Shown here piece by piece: positions 36,995 to 46,962 of a stretch of DNA of 64,000 nucleotides. The number at the start of each line of letters is the position of its first letter. The stretch's first letter is position 1. The stretch covers positions 138,784 to 202,783 of the forward strand of contig CAKOVU010000002.1 in NCBI GenBank assembly GCA_934122115.1, written 5' to 3'. The position numbers were made by a program, and so were the translations under genes. The notes under the pieces were generated by a model. That model ran no database searches, had not been told where the DNA came from, and saw only the letters and a program-made list of their open reading frames with translations. The stretch is from UMGS1901 sp934122115 (lineage in GTDB: Bacteria; Bacillota; Clostridia; TANB77; CAG-508).

Positions 36995-37003
36995 TGGTAT
37001 ACT
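36995..37003 (+). promoter_or_regulatory. Extended -10 promoter of the dnaJ-like gene
   Basis: TGGTATACT, TATACT at 36998-37003, 30 bp before the ATG; the -35 is not clear. Confidence 0.5.
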
Positions 37004-37032
37004 AGAAGGGATTTGAAAAGTAGGAGAATAGA

Positions 37033-37680
37033 ATGGAAAATTTATACGAACTTCTAGAAGTAAGTGAGAAGGCGTCGCAAGAAATAATAGAAAAAGCTTA
37101 TAAAACATTAGCTAAAAAATGGCATCCGGATTTACAAGAGGGCTCAAATAAAGCTTTAGCAGAAGAAAAAATGAAAAAGATTAATAATGCTTATAGCATA
37201 TTAAGTGATGAAAACAAAAGGAAAGAATATGATGCTAAGCTAGAAGAAGAAAGAGAAAGGCTTGAAGAGAAAAATAATATTCAAGAAAACAAACCACAAG
37301 AAGAAATCCAATACCAAGAAGATGAACCAAGGCAAGAATATGGTTTTGAGAATTTATCAAGAAAAGAACAGGCCAGATTAAAAAGAAAAATAGAGAAAAA
37401 TGCAAACGAAGAATATAGAAAACTGTACGAGGACTATTTTAGAAGCTTAGGATATAAGGTCCCTCATAGAATAACATGGAAAGAAGTAAAAGCAACGATA
37501 AAAGTTATACTCATATTTTGTGCAATATTAGGTTTACTATGGTTAATGCCATTTAGTAGAAATTGGATGATTAGCTTATATAATGAAAATATAGTTATAA
37601 AATTAATTGTAGATATAATTAGAGGCATATTTGTGGGAATAGGAAAAACAATTCAGCAAATAGGCACAATTAAAATTTAG
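37033..37680 (+). CDS. J-domain membrane protein
   Basis: 215 aa. A J domain at residues 1-65 with the HPD motif (KKWHPDLQEG) that stimulates Hsp70, then a charged coiled region (~70-135) and one or two C-terminal hydrophobic segments (VILIFCAILGLLWLMPF; LIVDIIRGIFVGIG). It has no zinc-finger or client-binding domains of true DnaJ, so it is a specialised co-chaperone at the membrane. Confidence 0.88.
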   Translation: MENLYELLEVSEKASQEIIEKAYKTLAKKWHPDLQEGSNKALAEEKMKKINNAYSILSDENKRKEYDAKLEEERERLEEKNNIQENKPQEEIQYQEDEPRQEYGFENLSRKEQARLKRKIEKNANEEYRKLYEDYFRSLGYKVPHRITWKEVKATIKVILIFCAILGLLWLMPFSRNWMISLYNENIVIKLIVDIIRGIFVGIGKTIQQIGTIKI

Positions 37681-37716
37681 TATATAAATATCTATAATAG
37701 ATATAATATTTATATA
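37681..37716 (+). promoter_or_regulatory. Palindrome before the DapB-fold dehydrogenase gene
   Basis: TATATAAATAT (37681-37691) and ATATTTATATA (37706-37716), an 11-bp A+T stem enclosing TATAAT-like sequence; either an operator or a weak terminator. Confidence 0.4.
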
Positions 37717-37738
37717 AATAAAATTATGGAGGTATTTT

Positions 37739-38815
37739 ATGGAAAGAAAAGTAAAGGTAGTTCAATTTGGAACTGGAAAGATGGCAGTTTACACTATGCG
37801 TTATGTACTAGAAAAAGGAGGAGAAGTAGTAGGCGCAATAGATGTTAATCCTAATGTTATAGGGAAAGATATAGGAACTATAATGGGAAAAGAGCCTATG
37901 AATGTAAAAGTTACATCATTAGAAGACGCAGAAGCTATGCTAAAAGAAGTAAAACCAGATATATGTGTAGTAGAAACAATGAGCTTGATAAAAGATGTAG
38001 AAGAAGCATTGATGCTATGTGCAAAATTAGGAATAAATGCAATTACTACTTGTGAAGAAGCATTTTATCCATGGAATTCAAATCCTACAGTTACAAAAGC
38101 ACTTGATGAAATGGCTAAGAAAACAGGATGCACAATATCAGGAAGTGGATACCAAGATATTTATTGGGGACAATTAATTACATCTATAGCAGGCTCAACA
38201 CAAAAAATAACAAAAATTAAAGGTAGTTCAAGCTATAATGTAGAAGATTATGGAATTGCATTGGCTAAAGCTCATGGTTCTGGACTAACTCTTGATGAAT
38301 TTGATAAGCAAGTAGCAAGTGTAGATAGAATAAGTGATGAAGAAAGAGAAAAAATAATAGAATCAGGAGAATATTTACCTTCATATATGTGGAACGTAAA
38401 TGGTTGGTTATGCTCAAAATTAGGCTTAACAATAAAATCACAAACACAAGTAACAATACCAACAACATATAAAGAGGATATTTACTCATCAACTTTAGGT
38501 GCAACAGTAAAAGCAGGAGATGCTACAGGAATGAGTGCTGTTGTTACAACTGAAACAGAAGAAGGAATAACAATAGAGAGTGAATGCATAGGAAAAGTAT
38601 ATTCACCAGAAGAGTATGATAAGAATGAATGGACTGTATATGGAGAACCAGATACAACAATAACAGTTGCAAAACCAGCTACAGTTGAATTAACGTGTGG
38701 AACTATTGTAAATAGAATTCCAGATGTAATAAATGCTGAACCAGGATATGTTACAACAGAAAAAATGGGAGATTTACAATACAGAACAAAACCATTAAAT
38801 GAATATGTAAAATAA
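37739..38815 (+). CDS. DapB-fold dehydrogenase, 2,4-diaminopentanoate dehydrogenase-like
   Basis: 358 aa. N-terminal NAD(P)-binding Rossmann domain (VVQFGTGKMAVYTMRYVLEKGG... AIDVNPNVIGKDIG) and a C-terminal substrate domain with SGSGYQDIYWGQL. Overall it resembles Ord of clostridial ornithine fermentation more than dihydrodipicolinate reductase. None of the other ornithine-degradation genes is next to it, so the substrate is uncertain. Confidence 0.75.
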   Translation: MERKVKVVQFGTGKMAVYTMRYVLEKGGEVVGAIDVNPNVIGKDIGTIMGKEPMNVKVTSLEDAEAMLKEVKPDICVVETMSLIKDVEEALMLCAKLGINAITTCEEAFYPWNSNPTVTKALDEMAKKTGCTISGSGYQDIYWGQLITSIAGSTQKITKIKGSSSYNVEDYGIALAKAHGSGLTLDEFDKQVASVDRISDEEREKIIESGEYLPSYMWNVNGWLCSKLGLTIKSQTQVTIPTTYKEDIYSSTLGATVKAGDATGMSAVVTTETEEGITIESECIGKVYSPEEYDKNEWTVYGEPDTTITVAKPATVELTCGTIVNRIPDVINAEPGYVTTEKMGDLQYRTKPLNEYVK

Positions 38816-38827
38816 AATGAGGCAATA

Positions 38828-39502
38828 ATGAGAATACGATTTAAAAAGTGGGCAAGACCAGAATTAGAAGCAAGTAAATTTTATATAGATAATCCTGAAA
38901 AATATATAGGAAAGTGGAATGGGCTTTTTGAAAATAAAAGCCCACTTCACTTAGAATTAGGCTGCGGCAAAGGTGGATTTATTTCTAAAATAGCACCATG
39001 TAATTTGGGTAGGAACTATGTAGCAATAGATTTAGTGGATGCAATGTTGGGGCTTGCAAAAAGAAAGATAGAAGAAGAATATTTAAAGATAAATAAAGAA
39101 CCTAAAAATGTGTACATAACAAGATATGATATTGATAGAATATTAAATATTTTTAATAAAGAAGATAATATAGAAAGAATATACATAAATTTCTGTAATC
39201 CATGGCCAAGAGGGAAACACCATAAAAAAAGATTAACACACACAAGGCAACTAGAAAAGTACAAGCAGTTCTTGAATGATGGTGGAAAGATTTACTTTAA
39301 AACAGATGACGATGGCTTATTTAATGATAGTATAATATATTTTAAAGAAGCAGGTTTTGAGATAGAGAAGAAAACCTATGATTTAAAAACGGAAAGCAAT
39401 TTTTGGTGCGGAGAAGAGAATATAGAAACAGAGCATGAAAAAATGTTTTCTGAACAAGGTATAAAAATAAAAGCATTAATAGCAAAGAAGGACACGGTAT
39501 AG
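38828..39502 (+). CDS. trmB: tRNA (guanine-N7-)-methyltransferase
   Basis: Methylates G46 of tRNA using SAM. 224 aa. SAM-binding LELGCGKGGFISKIA and the catalytic/tRNA region NPWPRGKHHKKRLTH, then KIYFKTDDDGLF. It begins 12 bp after the preceding gene. Confidence 0.95.
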   Translation: MRIRFKKWARPELEASKFYIDNPEKYIGKWNGLFENKSPLHLELGCGKGGFISKIAPCNLGRNYVAIDLVDAMLGLAKRKIEEEYLKINKEPKNVYITRYDIDRILNIFNKEDNIERIYINFCNPWPRGKHHKKRLTHTRQLEKYKQFLNDGGKIYFKTDDDGLFNDSIIYFKEAGFEIEKKTYDLKTESNFWCGEENIETEHEKMFSEQGIKIKALIAKKDTV

Positions 39503-39554
39503 ACACATAAATAATGTAAAATAGTAGCATAGATGAAAAGAATAATGGAAAGGA

Positions 39555-40244
39555 ATGAAATTATTTATGGATAACGGATATATACTTATAGTTGATGATG
39601 AACAAAGAATGAGAAGCTTAATAAAAGATTTTTTAAAACAAAAAAACTATAGTTCATTAGAAGCTGCTGATGGAGAAGAGGCTTTACAAGTGTTTGAAGA
39701 AAATAAAAACAAAATAAAGCTAATACTATTAGATGTTATGATGCCAAAGCTGGATGGGTGGTCTGTTTTAAGGCAAATTAGGCAAACATCAAATGTTCCT
39801 ATTATAATGCTTACTGCAAGAGGAGAGGAACAAGATGAATTATTTGGCTTTGAATTGGGAGTGGATGAATATATTCCAAAGCCATTTAGCCCTAAAATAT
39901 TGGTGGCTCGTGTAGAAGCTATATTAAAAAGAGCAAGTAAAGATGAAAAAGAAATTAAAAACTATGGTGGAATAGAAATTGATAAAGATGGTAGAACTGT
40001 TAGTGTAGATGGTAAACCAATAGATTTAAGTTTAAGAGAATATGAGCTTTTAGTTTATTTAGTAGATAACCAATCTATAGCATTATCGCGTGATAAAATA
40101 TTAAATAATGTATGGAATTACGATTATTATGGGGATTCTAGAACCATAGATAGCCATATAAAAAAGATAAGACACAAATTAGGAAAAAGAGGAAAATACA
40201 TAGAAACAATAAGAGGAATAGGTTATAAATTTGAAATAAAATAA
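39555..40244 (+). CDS. OmpR-family response regulator
   Basis: 229 aa. Receiver domain (acid pair at VDDEQ, phospho-acceptor Asp in LILLDVMMPKLDGW, Lys in YIPKPFSP) and a winged-helix effector domain (LSLREYELLVYLVDN, SRTIDSHIKKIRHKLG). Paired with the kinase 63 bp downstream. The ATG at 39567 is an alternative start. Confidence 0.95.
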   Translation: MKLFMDNGYILIVDDEQRMRSLIKDFLKQKNYSSLEAADGEEALQVFEENKNKIKLILLDVMMPKLDGWSVLRQIRQTSNVPIIMLTARGEEQDELFGFELGVDEYIPKPFSPKILVARVEAILKRASKDEKEIKNYGGIEIDKDGRTVSVDGKPIDLSLREYELLVYLVDNQSIALSRDKILNNVWNYDYYGDSRTIDSHIKKIRHKLGKRGKYIETIRGIGYKFEIK

Positions 40245-40250
40245 CTTTGT

Positions 40251-40284
40251 AAGGCAATCTAAATAATTAAAGCTAGATTGCCTT
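40251..40284 (+). terminator. Hairpin between response regulator and kinase
   Basis: AAGGCAATCTA and TAGATTGCCTT, perfect 11-bp stem, 12-nt loop. Only a weak T-run follows; it may lower expression of the kinase relative to the regulator. Confidence 0.65.
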
Positions 40285-40307
40285 ATTATGATATGAGGTA
40301 GTTTAAA

Positions 40308-41798
40308 ATGAAGAAAGTAAAATCGGTAAGAGTAAGATTGTTTTTAACATTAAGCATAGTTACATCACTTATAATACTGCTACTTGTTTTTACAAATAGC
40401 ATAGTGTTGGAATCTTTTTATGTTTATTCAAAGGTACATAGTGTAAGAAGAGGCTATGAAGAAATAAATAATTTATACAAAAATAATGGGATTATAGAAG
40501 CAGATGAATTAAAATCAATTGCAGATAAATATAATTTTGAATTGTTAATTGAAACAGATTATGATGTGATTATATATTCAGGAGATCAGAATTTAATAAG
40601 TGCAATAAATAAAAGCAAGGATTCATCAAAATTCACAGCCTTTAAAAATAGCCATAGAAGGATATTATATGGAGGAGAAAAGATATCAATAACTAAAATA
40701 TCTGATGATGTGTTAAATTGTATATTATTATCAGGAAAAATGGATAATGGTTATCTAATATACATAGAGGTGCCGATTGCTGCAATAGAAGAAAGTGTTA
40801 GAATATCTAATAATTTGTTAATAATAATGGGAATTATAATTGCTATTGTTTCAGCAGTAATCTCATCAGTAATATCAATGAAATTTACGAAACCGATATT
40901 AAAATTAAATGAAATTGCAAATAAGATGGCTAACCTAGATTTTAGTGAAAAATATAGAGTTACAGACTCTGATGATGAAATAAATGAACTTGGAAAAAGT
41001 ATAAATGAAATGTCAAATAAATTAGAGAAAACGATAAAGCAGTTAAGAAAAAATAACAATCAATTGGAGAAAGATATAGAAGAAAAATCGAAAATAGATG
41101 AAATGAGGAAGCAATTTATATCAGATGTTTCACATGAATTAAAAACACCAATAGCTTTGATACAAGGTTATGCAGAAGGATTGATTGAAAATGTTAATAC
41201 TGATGAGGAATCGAAAAAATATTATGCAGAAGTAATATTGGATGAATCAAATAAAATGGATAAATTAGTAAAACAATTATTAGAGCTAATGACAATAGAA
41301 TATGGAAAACGTGATTTCAATAATACAAAATTTAATATATGTGAACTTATACAGGAGGTTATTAGAAAATGCAATGTGATGCTTGAAGAAACTGGTGCAC
41401 AAGTACAGTTTGAAAATACTAATCCGATTTATGTATATGCAGATGAATTTTACATGGATCAGGTTTTTACAAATTATTTTACGAATGCAATAAAACATGT
41501 GAAAGAGATAAATGGAAAGAAAGAGATTGTAATAAAAACTGATATAAATGAAAATAATAAAAAGGTGAGAATATCAGTATTTAATACGGGTGATAATATA
41601 TCAGAAGACAATATTCAAAGAATATGGGGTAGATTTTATAAAATAGATTCTTCAAGAAACAGAAACGATGGTGGTACAGGCATTGGATTATCACTTGTTA
41701 AGGCAATAATGAATAGTTATAATAGTGAATATGGTGTAATTAATAAAAAAGACGGTGTGGAGTTTTATTTTGATATAGAATTAATTGACATTAAATAA
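40308..41798 (+). CDS. Sensor histidine kinase
   Basis: 496 aa. Two membrane segments (residues ~11-32 and ~163-187) frame an extracellular sensor of ~130 aa. HAMP (~190-240), HisKA with His in SDVSHELKTPIALIQGYAE, and HATPase_c with N box (FTNYFTNAIKHV) and G box (GGTGIGLSLVKAIM). Cognate of the regulator upstream. The following WG-repeat gene may be in the same unit. Signal unknown. Confidence 0.95.
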   Translation: MKKVKSVRVRLFLTLSIVTSLIILLLVFTNSIVLESFYVYSKVHSVRRGYEEINNLYKNNGIIEADELKSIADKYNFELLIETDYDVIIYSGDQNLISAINKSKDSSKFTAFKNSHRRILYGGEKISITKISDDVLNCILLSGKMDNGYLIYIEVPIAAIEESVRISNNLLIIMGIIIAIVSAVISSVISMKFTKPILKLNEIANKMANLDFSEKYRVTDSDDEINELGKSINEMSNKLEKTIKQLRKNNNQLEKDIEEKSKIDEMRKQFISDVSHELKTPIALIQGYAEGLIENVNTDEESKKYYAEVILDESNKMDKLVKQLLELMTIEYGKRDFNNTKFNICELIQEVIRKCNVMLEETGAQVQFENTNPIYVYADEFYMDQVFTNYFTNAIKHVKEINGKKEIVIKTDINENNKKVRISVFNTGDNISEDNIQRIWGRFYKIDSSRNRNDGGTGIGLSLVKAIMNSYNSEYGVINKKDGVEFYFDIELIDIK

Positions 41799-41849
41799 AC
41801 TAAAATATATAATTATTTGTAAAATGAACACATAAGAAGGGATGAGAAT

Positions 41850-43649
41850 ATGAGTAATCAAGCAGACAATGATATAAGAAAAAGTGTAAAAAATAAAAGC
41901 AGCAAAAGAAGCGGAAACAAGAGCGCATTAACAAAAAGAATTGTATTAATTCTTTTTGTGTTACTATTAATTGTAGTAGCTGTAATAATAATAAAAAATA
42001 GAAAGATAAAAATTACCCAAGATCAAATAGCACAATATAACTATTTTCTATTATCAGAAAATGACAAAATTGGAGTTATAGATAGAGAAGGAAAGATAAT
42101 TGTAAATCCTGAATATGAATATATACAAATTCCAAATCCAGAAAAGCCAATTTTTGTTTGTTTATTTGATTATAATTCATCTTCACAAACTTATTCTTCA
42201 AAAGTTTTAAATGATAAGGGAGAAGAATTGTACACAAACTATACAAATGTGATGGCCATTCCGAATAATAACACATCAAATACTTGGGGCTATGAAACAA
42301 GCATATTAACATATAAAGAAAATGACAAATTGGGAATAATTACAGTAAATGGGAAAAAAGTAACAAAACCAATATATGATTCAATTGAAACTCTATCATA
42401 TAAAGATGACCAATTAAAGGTTTCTAAAGATGGAAAATATGGTGTTATAGATATAAGTGGAAATGAAATTATAAAAAATGATTATGAATCTATTTCAACG
42501 GATGGATATTATAATCAAGAAACAAAGTATGAAAAAGCAGGTTATATAGTAAATGTAAAAACAAATGAAGGATACAGATATGGCTATATTGATTCAACAG
42601 GAAAAGAAATATTAGAATGCAAGTACAACTCAATAAGAAGGTTAACAGAAATTAAAAATGATAAAGATGCATATCTTATAACAGTGGAGAATGGTAGATA
42701 TGGACTTTATAAAAACATGCAAAAAGTTATAAATAACGAGTATAATTCAATCGAATATGATAATACAAACCAAGTTCTTGCAATAGAAAAAATTGCAAAA
42801 TACGGTATGTATGATTTGTATGGAAATATGATTTTGCCAATACAATATGATGACATAACTTTTGCAGGAACAATAATTACGGCTCACAAAGATGGTAAAC
42901 TTTTAACCTTTGATGCAAATGGAAATATCAAAAAAGATTGCAACTATACTAATATAACTCCAACTAAATCACCAAACTATTATGTAAGTATAGATTTAAA
43001 TGGAAATTATGGTGTATTGGATAGTAATGGTAATGTATTAGTAAACAACGAATATAACTATATAGAATATGCATTTGATAAATACTTTATATGCACAAAA
43101 GATGGAAAAATGGGAATTATAGATTATACAGGAAATAGCGTAATTGCTAATAATTATGATGTTATACAAAATATAACTGGAACAAATATTGTACAAGCTA
43201 TATATGCAAATTCAAACACGAGCGAAATATATAATAAAAACATGAATAAGGTGAGTGAAACAAAGAATGCACATATCTATATAGAAAATAATTATGTGAA
43301 AATCTTATCTGAAGATTCAATAGAATATATGGACTTTGATGGAAATGAAAAAGAAGCAAAAGATGTATTAAAATCTAATAATATATTTGCCAAAAAAGAA
43401 AACGGAAAATGGGGATATGTTGATAATGCTGGAAATATTATAGTTGATTTTAAATATGATTTTGCACTTGATATAAATGAATATGGTTATGGAGCAGTAA
43501 AAGATGGCAATAAATGGGGAGTTGTAAGTAAAGACGGAAAAGTAATAAAGGAGCCAACTTACAGCTTAGAAGATGTAAACCCAACATTTATAGGAGAATA
43601 CTATAAGCAAAGTACAAGCTATGAATTAGATTTGTTTACAAATAAATAG
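41850..43649 (+). CDS. Membrane-anchored WG-repeat protein
   Basis: 599 aa. A basic N-terminus, one membrane segment (residues ~31-50), then a long exterior array of WG repeats (units like GKYGVIDISGNEIIKNDYESI, KMGIIDYTGNSVIANNYD and GKWGYVDNAGNIIVDFKYDF), about 9-11 units. WG repeats form beta-propeller-like surfaces of unknown ligand. It follows a two-component system, so it may be regulated by or feed into it. Confidence 0.88.
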   Translation: MSNQADNDIRKSVKNKSSKRSGNKSALTKRIVLILFVLLLIVVAVIIIKNRKIKITQDQIAQYNYFLLSENDKIGVIDREGKIIVNPEYEYIQIPNPEKPIFVCLFDYNSSSQTYSSKVLNDKGEELYTNYTNVMAIPNNNTSNTWGYETSILTYKENDKLGIITVNGKKVTKPIYDSIETLSYKDDQLKVSKDGKYGVIDISGNEIIKNDYESISTDGYYNQETKYEKAGYIVNVKTNEGYRYGYIDSTGKEILECKYNSIRRLTEIKNDKDAYLITVENGRYGLYKNMQKVINNEYNSIEYDNTNQVLAIEKIAKYGMYDLYGNMILPIQYDDITFAGTIITAHKDGKLLTFDANGNIKKDCNYTNITPTKSPNYYVSIDLNGNYGVLDSNGNVLVNNEYNYIEYAFDKYFICTKDGKMGIIDYTGNSVIANNYDVIQNITGTNIVQAIYANSNTSEIYNKNMNKVSETKNAHIYIENNYVKILSEDSIEYMDFDGNEKEAKDVLKSNNIFAKKENGKWGYVDNAGNIIVDFKYDFALDINEYGYGAVKDGNKWGVVSKDGKVIKEPTYSLEDVNPTFIGEYYKQSTSYELDLFTNK

Positions 43650-43664
43650 AGAAAGGAAAATACC

Positions 43665-44900
43665 ATGGATAGAAAAGAAGTAGAAGATTTAATAATAAAA
43701 GCAGAAGAGGAATTGAAAGAACAGTTTAAAAAAGCAGATGAAATTTGTGAATATAATAGTAGAAAAGTTTTAGATGCATTTAGAAAAAATGGAGTATCTG
43801 ATATGCATTTTGGAACTACTACAGGCTATGGATATAACGATATGGGAAGAGATAAATTAGAACAAGTATATTCGGATATATTTCATTCAGAAGATAGCTT
43901 AGTAAGAAGTCAGTTTATATCTGGTACGCATGCTTTAACTGTTGCACTATTTGCCTTTCTAAGACCAGGAGATACAATGCTTAGCATAAATGGTGCTCCA
44001 TATGATACATTACACGAGGTAATAGGTATAAAAGAAAATAACAGTTCTTTGAAATCATTTGGAGTTAATTATAAGCAAATTGATTTAATAGATAATGATT
44101 TTGATTATGAAAAAATAAAAGAAACATTAAAAAATGAAAAAATAAAATTAATAGAGATTCAAAGGTCGAGGGGATACTCATTAAGAAAAAGTTTATCATT
44201 AGAAAAAGTTGAAAAAGCAATAAAAGCAATAAGAGAAGTAGATAAAAACGTAATAATAATGGTAGACAACTGCTATTGCGAATTTGTAGGAAAGAAAGAA
44301 CCTATTGAAGTAGGAGCAGATGTTATGGTTGGCTCTTTAATAAAAAATTTAGGTGGAGGAATTGCACCTAATGGAGCTTATATAGCAGGAAGAAAAGATT
44401 TAGTAGAGCTTGCAGGAGAAAGGCTTACAGCTCCAGGAGAAGGAAAAGAAGTAGGACCAACACTAGGAATAAATAAGAGTTTGTATCAAGGATTGTTTTT
44501 TGCACCAAGTGCAGTAAATGCAAGTGTGAAAACTGCTATGCTAACAAGCAAAGTTTTAAAAGAGTTGGGTTATGGAGTAGATCCAGAGTTTGATGAAGAA
44601 AGAGTAGATATAGTTCAATTAATTGAGTTTAATAATAGAGAAAAATTAATAAAGTATTGCCAAGGAATACAAAAGGGTTCTCCAATAGATTCTAATTCTT
44701 TACCAGAGCCTGGAGATATGCCTGGATATGAGGACCAAGTTATAATGGCAGCTGGAACATTTACTCAAGGTTCATCAATTGAATTAAGTTGCGATGCTCC
44801 ATTACGTGCACCATTTGTTGCATATCAACAAGGAGGGCTAACGTATCAATATGGAAAGCTTGGATTGGAAGAAGCTGTATTAGCTCTACTTAGCGAGTAA
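43665..44900 (+). CDS. PLP-dependent methionine gamma-lyase-like (aluminium resistance family) protein
   Basis: 411 aa, fold type I PLP enzyme. Seen: Asp-containing IIMVDNCYCEF and the lysine block VGSLIKNLGGGIAPNGAYIAG, where the Schiff-base Lys is expected. The family is often named aluminium-resistance protein or YnbB; its real substrate is uncertain. It has good spacing to a GAAAGGA ribosome site. Confidence 0.9.
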   Translation: MDRKEVEDLIIKAEEELKEQFKKADEICEYNSRKVLDAFRKNGVSDMHFGTTTGYGYNDMGRDKLEQVYSDIFHSEDSLVRSQFISGTHALTVALFAFLRPGDTMLSINGAPYDTLHEVIGIKENNSSLKSFGVNYKQIDLIDNDFDYEKIKETLKNEKIKLIEIQRSRGYSLRKSLSLEKVEKAIKAIREVDKNVIIMVDNCYCEFVGKKEPIEVGADVMVGSLIKNLGGGIAPNGAYIAGRKDLVELAGERLTAPGEGKEVGPTLGINKSLYQGLFFAPSAVNASVKTAMLTSKVLKELGYGVDPEFDEERVDIVQLIEFNNREKLIKYCQGIQKGSPIDSNSLPEPGDMPGYEDQVIMAAGTFTQGSSIELSCDAPLRAPFVAYQQGGLTYQYGKLGLEEAVLALLSE

Positions 44901-44913
44901 GAGAGGAAAGATT

Positions 44914-46176
44914 ATGAAAGTTATAATAATAGGTGGAGGTCCTGCTGGAATGCTAGCGGCGATTACATCAGCCCAAAATGGGAATGAAACAACTATAATA
45001 GAAAAGAATAATAGGTTAGGAAAGAAATTGTTAATTACTGGTAAAGGAAGATGTAATATAACTAGTAGCATAGATATAAAGGATTTTATTAATAACATTC
45101 CTGGTAATGGAAAGTTTTTGTATAGTGCATTCCAAAATTATACTAATAAGGATATAATAAACTTCCTTGAGAAAAATGGTGTTAGTGTAAAAGAAGAGCG
45201 TGGAAACAGGATATTTCCAAAGTCTGATAAATCTTTAGATGTTGAAAAAGCATTTGAAAGGGAGATTACTAGATTACATATAAATGTGAAGTTGAATTCT
45301 AAAGTAACAAAGATAATGGTAAAAAATAATAAAGTTGCAGGAGTAAAATGTCTAAATTCAGAAAATATTGAAAAAACTCTATATGCTGATAAGATAATAC
45401 TTGCTACAGGAGGAGCAACTTATCCATTAACAGGTTCTACTGGAGATGGATATAAAATGGCAGAGCAATTAGGCCATACAGTAACGAAAATAAAGCCATC
45501 ATTAGTTCCATTAATAGCAAGTAAAGGAAGCATAAAGATTTGCCAGAAATTGCAGGGATTAAGTTTAAGAAATGTAGCAATAAGATTGATAGATGAGGAA
45601 AAAAATAAAAAAATATATGAAGATTTTGGTGAAATGATATTTACTCATTTTGGAGTATCTGGTCCTACTATTTTAAGCTCTTCAGCTCATTTGTTAAGAT
45701 ATAAAAACGTGGAAAAGCTACTTGCAAATGGAAAAATTACATTAGAAATAGATTTAAAGCCAGCTTTATCTGAACAACAATTAGATTTAAGAATTCAGAG
45801 AGATTTTTCTGCGAATAAAAATAAAGAATTTAAAAATAGTTTAGATGCTTTACTACCACAGAAGTTAATACCGGTAATAGTTGATTTATCTGGGATAGAT
45901 GAAGATAAGAAAGTAAATGAAGTTACAAAAGAAGAAAGACTAAAATTAGTAGAATTATTAAAGAAGTTTAATGTAACAATATCTGGATTTAGACCATTGG
46001 AAGAGGGAATTATAACAGCTGGTGGTATAAATGTAAAGGAAATCAATCCGAAGACTATGGAATCTAAAATTGTAGAAGGACTATTTTTTGCAGGTGAAAT
46101 AATAGATGTTGATGCCTATACGGGAGGCTTTAACCTGCAAATTGCATATTCTACAGGATATACAGCAGGTTTATAA
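44914..46176 (+). CDS. HI0933-like FAD-binding flavoprotein
   Basis: 420 aa of the aminoacetone oxidase/HI0933 family. N-terminal FAD loop (VIIIGGGPAGMLAAITSAQ), the family GKGRCNITS motif, FTHFGVSGPTIL and the C-terminal FAGEIIDVDAYTGGFNLQIA. Physiological role unclear. 13 bp downstream of the PLP lyase gene. Confidence 0.93.
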   Translation: MKVIIIGGGPAGMLAAITSAQNGNETTIIEKNNRLGKKLLITGKGRCNITSSIDIKDFINNIPGNGKFLYSAFQNYTNKDIINFLEKNGVSVKEERGNRIFPKSDKSLDVEKAFEREITRLHINVKLNSKVTKIMVKNNKVAGVKCLNSENIEKTLYADKIILATGGATYPLTGSTGDGYKMAEQLGHTVTKIKPSLVPLIASKGSIKICQKLQGLSLRNVAIRLIDEEKNKKIYEDFGEMIFTHFGVSGPTILSSSAHLLRYKNVEKLLANGKITLEIDLKPALSEQQLDLRIQRDFSANKNKEFKNSLDALLPQKLIPVIVDLSGIDEDKKVNEVTKEERLKLVELLKKFNVTISGFRPLEEGIITAGGINVKEINPKTMESKIVEGLFFAGEIIDVDAYTGGFNLQIAYSTGYTAGL

Positions 46177-46191
46177 AAAAGGAAAATATTT

Positions 46192-46840
46192 ATGAATGAA
46201 ATAATTAAAATGATAAAAGAAGATTCTTCAGCCGAGTTAATAGAGAAAAAATCAAGATTTATTGCTAATGCATACATTATAGAAAATAAAATGCAAGCAG
46301 AGAAAAAACTTGAAGCAATAAGAAAGAAATATTATGATGCAAAACACCATTGTTTTGCATTTAGTGTTTTTGAAGATGGCCAAACTACTGTTAAGATGAG
46401 TGATGATGGCGAACCTTCGGGGACAGCAGGAGAGCCTATTTTAAATATTATAACTAAAAATCGGATTACAAAATATTTTGATAGTAGTTACAAGATATTT
46501 TGGAGGAATCTTATTAGGCGCAGGAGGACTAACAAGAGCTTATTCTAATGCAAGTAAAATGGCTTTGGAGAATACAAGTATAGAAGAAAAAGAAATTGGA
46601 TCTGAGCTTAAAATAGAGATAGAATATTCAGAAAATGAGAAATTTAAGTACTTTTGTAATATTAATAAGATAAAAATAAATAAAGTAGATTATAAAGAAA
46701 ATATAGTTTATTATATAGAAATTTCTGATGCATTATTGAAAAAATTTCCAATAAACGAGATAGGGAAAAATGAAAATTACAATATTAATATAATATCGTG
46801 TGTCGAAATTTGTCGAAAGTATGTGAAAAAAGTAAAATAA
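46192..46840 (+). pseudogene. yigZ: YigZ/IMPACT family protein, disrupted by a +1 frameshift
   Basis: The N-terminal half (AKHHCFAFSVFEDGQTTVKMSDDGEPSGTAGEP in full reading) is in one frame and the C-terminal half (IVVTRYFGGILLGAGGLTRAYSNA) in the next. The break lies at an AAAA run, 46470-46473: with one A fewer the protein reads ITNILIVVTRYFGG without interruption. It is either a recent frameshift mutation or a homopolymer sequencing error. The family binds nucleic acids or modulates translation. Confidence 0.88.
46801..46817 (+). promoter_or_regulatory. Tandem Spo0A boxes upstream of spo0A
   Basis: TGTCGAA at 46801-46807 and again at 46811-46817, same strand, one helical turn apart, matching the 0A-box consensus TGNCGAA. 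They lie inside the 3' end of yigZ and 60 bp before the -35 of spo0A, suggesting autoregulation. Confidence 0.72.
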
Positions 46841-46876
46841 CGTCTGGAAATTAATGGAAAAAAGAACGGCAAAGTA

Positions 46877-46905
46877 TTGAAAAATCAATCAAATGCATAT
46901 ATAAT
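46877..46905 (+). promoter_or_regulatory. Sigma-A promoter of spo0A
   Basis: TTGAAA (46877-46882), 17-bp spacer, TATAAT (46900-46905), 58 bp before the GTG start. Confidence 0.8.
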
Positions 46906-46962
46906 ACAAAATATGAAACAATTATGTTGTTTTATTAAAATAAATATAGGGGGAACAGAAGA

